From an uncultured Selenomonadales bacterium (lineage in GTDB: Bacteria; Bacillota; Negativicutes; Selenomonadales; Selenomonadaceae): a stretch of 15,051 nucleotides of DNA. The stretch spans positions 1 to 15,051 of the forward strand of contig CALFJB010000076.1 in the NCBI GenBank assembly GCA_937877565.1, in the 5' to 3' direction. Shown in pieces: positions 14,066-15,051 of this stretch. Under the pieces are notes generated by a model. The model made no database searches and had not been told where the DNA came from. It saw only the letters and a program-made list of their open reading frames with translations. Within the stretch, counting starts at the first letter, position 1, and the number at the start of each line of letters is the position of its first letter. Position numbers and translations under genes: made by a program.

Positions 14066-14854
14066 ATCTTTTTGGTGAACGTAGGAAAAATAAATTTGTC
14101 TCATTTGCGCTTGAGTTTTGGGCGCGTCCCAAAGTTCGCCTATTGAACTTTCACGTATTGCGGCGGCTAAATGTTCAAATAGGTCTGGAAAATCTTTGCC
14201 CAATTCGGCAATAAGATTTTTTATATTTTGGCGATTAGTTTTGCCGTCGATAGGGCAGGGCGACTTTACAATATTGAAATTATTTTTGTTGACGAAACTT
14301 GAAATTTGAAATTCGCGCAGGTAGACAAGCGGACGAATAACAGTAATATTCGTGCGACTAAGAAAAGTTTTGGGCGTAAAAGTAGTAAGTTGTCCGCTTG
14401 AAAGTAAACTCATGAAAAAAGTTTCTACCGCGTCGTCTAGATGGTGCGCGTAGGCGACTTTGTTTGCGCCAATTTCGTTAGCGATACGATTAATGGCGGC
14501 GCGGCGGAAATAAGCGCAGGTAAAGCACGGACTTTTATTTGGACAAGATTTAATGGCGGCGGCAATATCGACATCGTGAATTTGGAATGGAATTTCTAAA
14601 CTTGTACAAAAATTTTTGAGATTTTCAGCGTTGGATAAAAAATTTTCGTCGAAGTTTGGATTGATGGTAACCGCTGACAGAGTGAAATTTTTTTTTGTAC
14701 GTTGTTTAAGTGTGGCAAGCGCGTAAGTTAAAAGTAGGCTGTCTTTGCCGCCGGAAAGTCCTATTAAAATTTTATCGCCGTCTTGAATCATATCAAATTC
14801 AACAACGGCTCTCATGACTTTGCTAAAAAATGGTTTTGGTAGAATTAAATTCAA
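14039..14854 (-). CDS. TtcA-family tRNA 2-thiolation protein (PP-loop ATPase)
   Basis: This 271-residue cytoplasmic enzyme is related to TtcA, which converts cytidine 32 of some tRNAs to 2-thiocytidine using ATP and a [4Fe-4S] cluster. The PP-loop motif is LSGGKDS (33-39). The cluster cysteines are C110 and C113 (SPCFTC) plus C200 (SPCPIDG), the same CxxC...C arrangement as enteric TtcA. AYAHHLDDAVETFFM is the family's second signature. It is about 40 residues shorter than E. coli TtcA, as often seen in Firmicute relatives. The TTG start has AAAGGAGC seven bases upstream. Upstream lies the inverted-repeat element at 14922-15027, and no clear promoter could be read beyond it. Confidence 0.9.
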   Translation of the reverse strand: MNLILPKPFFSKVMRAVVEFDMIQDGDKILIGLSGGKDSLLLTYALATLKQRTKKNFTLSAVTINPNFDENFLSNAENLKNFCTSLEIPFQIHDVDIAAAIKSCPNKSPCFTCAYFRRAAINRIANEIGANKVAYAHHLDDAVETFFMSLLSSGQLTTFTPKTFLSRTNITVIRPLVYLREFQISSFVNKNNFNIVKSPCPIDGKTNRQNIKNLIAELGKDFPDLFEHLAAAIRESSIGELWDAPKTQAQMRQIYFSYVHQKDSFGTVLNN

Positions 14855-14921
14855 AATAAAAGCTCCTTTCGGTCGTTTTTAGATACTAGCGATTAGATTA
14901 AAAAAATATTTAACGTTTGTT

Positions 14922-15027
14922 TGGCGCGTCATCGGTTTCAGATAGAGCTAGGAAGTTGAAACTACGAAGTACTAGGATAGATAAACGACGTTGAAGTTAC
15001 GTTTACCCGAGAAACCCTGACGCGCCA
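14922..15027. repeat. 106-bp inverted-repeat element or structured RNA upstream of ttcA
   Basis: TGGCGCGTCA (14922-14931) is a perfect 10-bp inverted repeat of TGACGCGCCA (15018-15027). Just inside, GGTTTC (14934-14939) pairs with GAAACC (15011-15016). Inside that, TAAACG (14982-14987) pairs with CGTTTA (15000-15005). The remaining interior holds related words (AAGTTGAAACTAC, GTTGAAGTTAC). It is GC-rich at its ends in an AT-rich gap and has no coding potential. It may be a MITE-like repeat or a transcribed structured RNA; I recognise no known family. Confidence 0.6.
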
Positions 15028-15033
15028 TTAAAA

Positions 15034-15051
15034 AGCGTTCTTTTGGTACTT
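15034..15051 (-). repeat. Edge of an intergenic repeat related to 10902-10919
   Basis: Read on the minus strand the window's last bases are AAGTACCAAAAGAACGC. They share TACCAAAAGAA with positions 10905-10915, next to the AAAGAAAG hairpin, in inverse orientation. The copy is cut by the window edge and the match is short. Confidence 0.3.

Overview
The window is 15 kb of AT-rich bacterial chromosome with strong GGAGG-type ribosome binding sites, frequent TTG starts, a flagellar hook gene and an AMIN-domain cell-wall amidase. This fits a flagellated, probably diderm Firmicute such as a Selenomonas-like member of the Negativicutes. That placement is an inference from style and gene content. I recognise no single diagnostic marker.

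Layout from left to right: a branched-chain amino acid permease gene (livH, minus strand); a three-gene minus-strand operon, 3766 to 1063, for a NYN/LabA-like PIN-fold nuclease, a ubiquitin-like/E2 fusion and a JAB/E1 fusion; a divergent amino-acid ABC locus (lipoprotein plus permease, no ATPase); an amidase-trpS pair; rpsT, divergent from a large hook protein gene (flgE) with its own flagellar-type promoter and structured leader; a HAD phosphatase, a PP2A-like phosphatase and two valine tRNAs, all on the minus strand; an HD-GYP protein on the plus strand converging on a TtcA-type tRNA thiolation gene.

The standout is the ubiquitin-like operon. It encodes an E1 adenylation module fused to a JAMM protease, and an E2 with a plausible catalytic cysteine fused to an N-terminal ubiquitin-like fold. 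A predicted ribonuclease is translationally coupled upstream. No free modifier with a C-terminal Gly-Gly is encoded beside them. The operon is driven by a promoter with perfect -35 and -10 hexamers. These are separated by 21 bp that contain a run of ten C residues (G on the plus strand), the layout expected of a phase-variable on/off promoter. A phase-variable ubiquitin-like conjugation/deconjugation system linked to a NYN nuclease would suit a costly defence or stress system. Function is inferred from domains and context only.

A second candidate is the leader of the hook gene. A sigma-28-like promoter is followed by a nested stem-loop and a second hairpin, both presenting GGA in the loop, as expected for CsrA binding.

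Non-coding structure is also notable. There are intergenic inverted-repeat elements at 10873-10979 and 14922-15027, a reiterated CTAACCACTA block at 5445-5503, and an 18-bp tandem repeat inside the amidase gene. Most other genes are ordinary housekeeping functions with readable promoters and terminators.
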